DNA of 64,000 nt, from NCBI RefSeq assembly GCF_000217815.1, contig NC_015707.1:1166014-1230013 (forward strand), written 5' to 3'. Under the pieces are notes generated by a model. That model had not been told where the DNA came from and ran no database searches. It worked only from the letters and a program-made list of their open reading frames with translations. This DNA is from Pseudothermotoga thermarum DSM 5069 (lineage in GTDB: Bacteria; Thermotogota; Thermotogae; Thermotogales; DSM-5069). Each line of letters opens with the position of its first letter. The first letter of the stretch is position 1. Position numbers and translations under genes: made by a program. This document shows positions 62,491 through 64,000 of the stretch, piece by piece.

Positions 62491-62992
62491 TCTCATCACC
62501 TCTGAGTTTATAAAAAAGCCCAACAGGACTTAAAAAATATTCCGACTTTGGTTCCATGAATCTTATCGCCGTTTCCAATTTTGAACAGTGTGTTATCAAG
62601 TCGTTCCATTCATTAAAATATAATACAACACCTTTTAGTAAAATTGCACATTTATCTTTAAGTCTAACTTCGGTAACGTATGGACTTTGTAAAACTATTT
62701 TGAGCCTTTTCATAGTTTCCAGGCTGACTTTATCCACCTTCAGATCTACAACATCTACTTGACTTACAAAAGCGTTGGTTGCTAGATCACTCAACTTTGC
62801 CACTCCTAGAATGTCTCCATTCTCACTCACAAGCCAGTATCTGTTTTTATAAGCGATCACGAAAGCTGGTTTTTCTTCGGGTTCCTTGCGATCAAAGCTA
62901 ACTCTGTAAGGCAATTTGTATAAAAACCAAGCAAACGTTATGAAATAAAAAGTTAAAACGAACACGAATGCTTTTTTAAAATTATACATCAT
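62477..62992 (-). CDS. Short FtsQ/DivIB-like division protein
   Basis: A 171-aa protein with one N-terminal membrane helix (AFVFVLTFYFITFAWFLY) and an extracytoplasmic part with strands like the beta domain of FtsQ (VIAYKNRYWLVSENGDILG ... VDVVDLKVD). It sits between gyrB and ftsA, where ftsQ is often found. The POTRA domain appears missing, so identity rests on position and topology. The ATG overlaps the gyrB stop (TAATG); its end overlaps ftsA. Confidence 0.6.
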   Translation of the reverse strand: MMYNFKKAFVFVLTFYFITFAWFLYKLPYRVSFDRKEPEEKPAFVIAYKNRYWLVSENGDILGVAKLSDLATNAFVSQVDVVDLKVDKVSLETMKRLKIVLQSPYVTEVRLKDKCAILLKGVVLYFNEWNDLITHCSKLETAIRFMEPKSEYFLSPVGLFYKLRGDESEKK

Positions 62993-64000
62993 TACACGTC
63001 CAAATAAGTCACCTTCAAGGCATGCCGTTCAATAAAGCTTCTTCTTTCTGCGGTGTTTTCACCCATCAATATGTTGAACAAAGTATCGGCTTCTTCGGCA
63101 TCCTCAATAGTTACCTTTATCATCTTCCTGGTTTGCGGGTTCATAGTCGTTTCCCAAAGTTGTTCTGGGTTCATTTCACCAAGTCCTTTGTACCTTTGTA
63201 CTTCGATTTTTGTTCCTTCTTTCAATTGACTTTTGAATTTTTCATATTCCTCTTCGCTGTACAGATAATAAATTTTTCCATTCACGGAAACCTTGTAGAG
63301 TGGAGGAACAGCTATGAAGACTCTTCCTTCTTCAATTAGAGGTCTCATGTATCTGAAGAAGAAAGTGAGCAGCAAAGTTCTTATGTGAGCACCGTCGATG
63401 TCCGCATCGGTCATTATTATTATTTTTCCATACCGCAACCTCGAGCGGTCGAATTTATCCCCTATACCTGTTCCGATTGCGACGATTATGTCCTTGATTT
63501 GCTCGTTGTTCAAAAGCTTATGAATTGAAGACTTTTCCACGTTGAGAATTTTTCCCCTTATGGGAAGAACAGCTTGAAATTCCCTGTCTCTGGCTTGCTT
63601 TGCCGAACCACCAGCCGAATCACCTTCTACGATGAAAAGCTCTGATTTTTCCAGATCGGTTGAAACACAATCTGCAAGTTTTCCGGGCAAAGCGGAATTT
63701 TCAAGGGCATTTTTACGTCGAACTAAATCTCTGGCTTTCTTTGCAGCTTCTCTAGCTCTCATCGCTTGCGCGATTCTTTCCAAAATGATTTTCAGTGTGG
63801 CTTTGTTTATTTCAAAGTATTCGGTCAATTTTTCTCTCACAACCTTTGACACTGCCACACCAGCTATTTCGCTTCCAAGTTTTGCTTTAGTTTGCCCTTC
63901 AAACTCTGGATTTTTCAGAAGAACGCTCACAACCGCGATTAAACCTTCTCGAACATCTTCTCCTTGAAAACTCTCGTCTTTTTTCAAAATCCCCAGGGAC
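62992..64000 (-). CDS. gyrB: DNA gyrase subunit B, C-terminal part (runs off window)
   Basis: About 336 C-terminal residues are present; the reading frame stays open to position 64000, so the 5-prime end lies outside. The segment begins [19 protein letters not shown]. The TOPRIM domain has [14 protein letters not shown] and [14 protein letters not shown], which hold the Glu and Asp residues for magnesium. The end has [18 protein letters not shown] and the usual C-terminus YLDV. Type IIA topoisomerase; gyrase rather than Topo IV is inferred from Thermotoga gene order. Confidence 0.94.
   Translation of the reverse strand, partial: SLGILKKDESFQGEDVREGLIAVVSVLLKNPEFEGQTKAKLGSEIAGVAVSKVVREKLTEYFEINKATLKIILERIAQAMRAREAAKKARDLVRRKNALENSALPGKLADCVSTDLEKSELFIVEGDSAGGSAKQARDREFQAVLPIRGKILNVEKSSIHKLLNNEQIKDIIVAIGTGIGDKFDRSRLRYGKIIIMTDADIDGAHIRTLLLTFFFRYMRPLIEEGRVFIAVPPLYKVSVNGKIYYLYSEEEYEKFKSQLKEGTKIEVQRYKGLGEMNPEQLWETTMNPQTRKMIKVTIEDAEEADTLFNILMGENTAERRSFIERHALKVTYLDV

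Overview
The window looks like the chromosome of a thermophilic bacterium of the phylum Thermotogota, most like Thermotoga or Pseudothermotoga. The evidence is the gene order gyrB - short membrane protein - ftsA - ftsZ - pilB - mutS2, an RNase Z very like the T. maritima enzyme as I remember it, a thioredoxin reductase next to a two-CxxC protein disulfide oxidoreductase, BMP-type nucleoside transporters, and CRISPR repeats ending in GGAATGGAAAC. The DNA is moderately AT-rich, with strong GGAGG ribosome sites and many ATGA-type overlaps. The genus is an inference.

Positions 1-20850 are a CRISPR-Cas and accessory island. It holds array 1 (its left part lies outside the window), a type III-A effector operon (csm1-csm5, a possible divergent Cas6, and a Csx1/TM1812 CARF-HEPN ribonuclease), a relic CRISPR leader now followed by a frameshifted HEAT-repeat gene and decayed repeats, array 2 (about 30 repeats), a cassette of poorly known genes (213-aa protein, small membrane protein, DUF1232 protein, decayed ORF, DUF1998-like zinc protein, TPR plus cold-shock-like protein), array 3 (about 33 repeats), an AAA ATPase with a nuclease-like C-terminus, and a last relic array with three degenerate repeats. 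All arrays point the same way. No cas1 or cas2 is visible. A palindromic module (TTGTCGTCGACCT ... AGGTCGACGACAA) is conserved upstream of arrays 2 and 3 and of the last relic, and a decayed copy stands before the HEAT gene.

Positions 20850-39060 are ordinary core genome: HAD phosphatase, M3 oligopeptidase, two tRNA-Leu genes, DegV, a two-component system, TrxR/PDO, NfeD/SPFH, RNase Z, ribosomal protein L9, YqeG/YqeH, PduL-type phosphotransacylase, ThiS-like protein, M20 hydrolase, YdcF-like protein, CoA-binding protein and a chemoreceptor.

Positions 39100-52850 are nucleoside salvage. An inosine/uridine-type nucleoside hydrolase and a nucleoside phosphorylase lead into a BMP-family ABC importer (binding protein, ATPase, two permeases). 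A pseudouridine synthase (minus strand) and a large unknown membrane protein follow, then a second complete BMP importer. Each binding-protein gene is followed by a hairpin with a T-tract before its ATPase gene, which fits partial termination giving excess binding protein.

Positions 52855-64000 are one long minus-strand cell-division and pilus operon, read gyrB (cut by the window edge), FtsQ-like, ftsA, ftsZ, pilB, an anchored beta-rich protein, mutS2 (apparently starting at ATA) and a second FtsA-like actin with ThiS-like repeats at its C-terminus.
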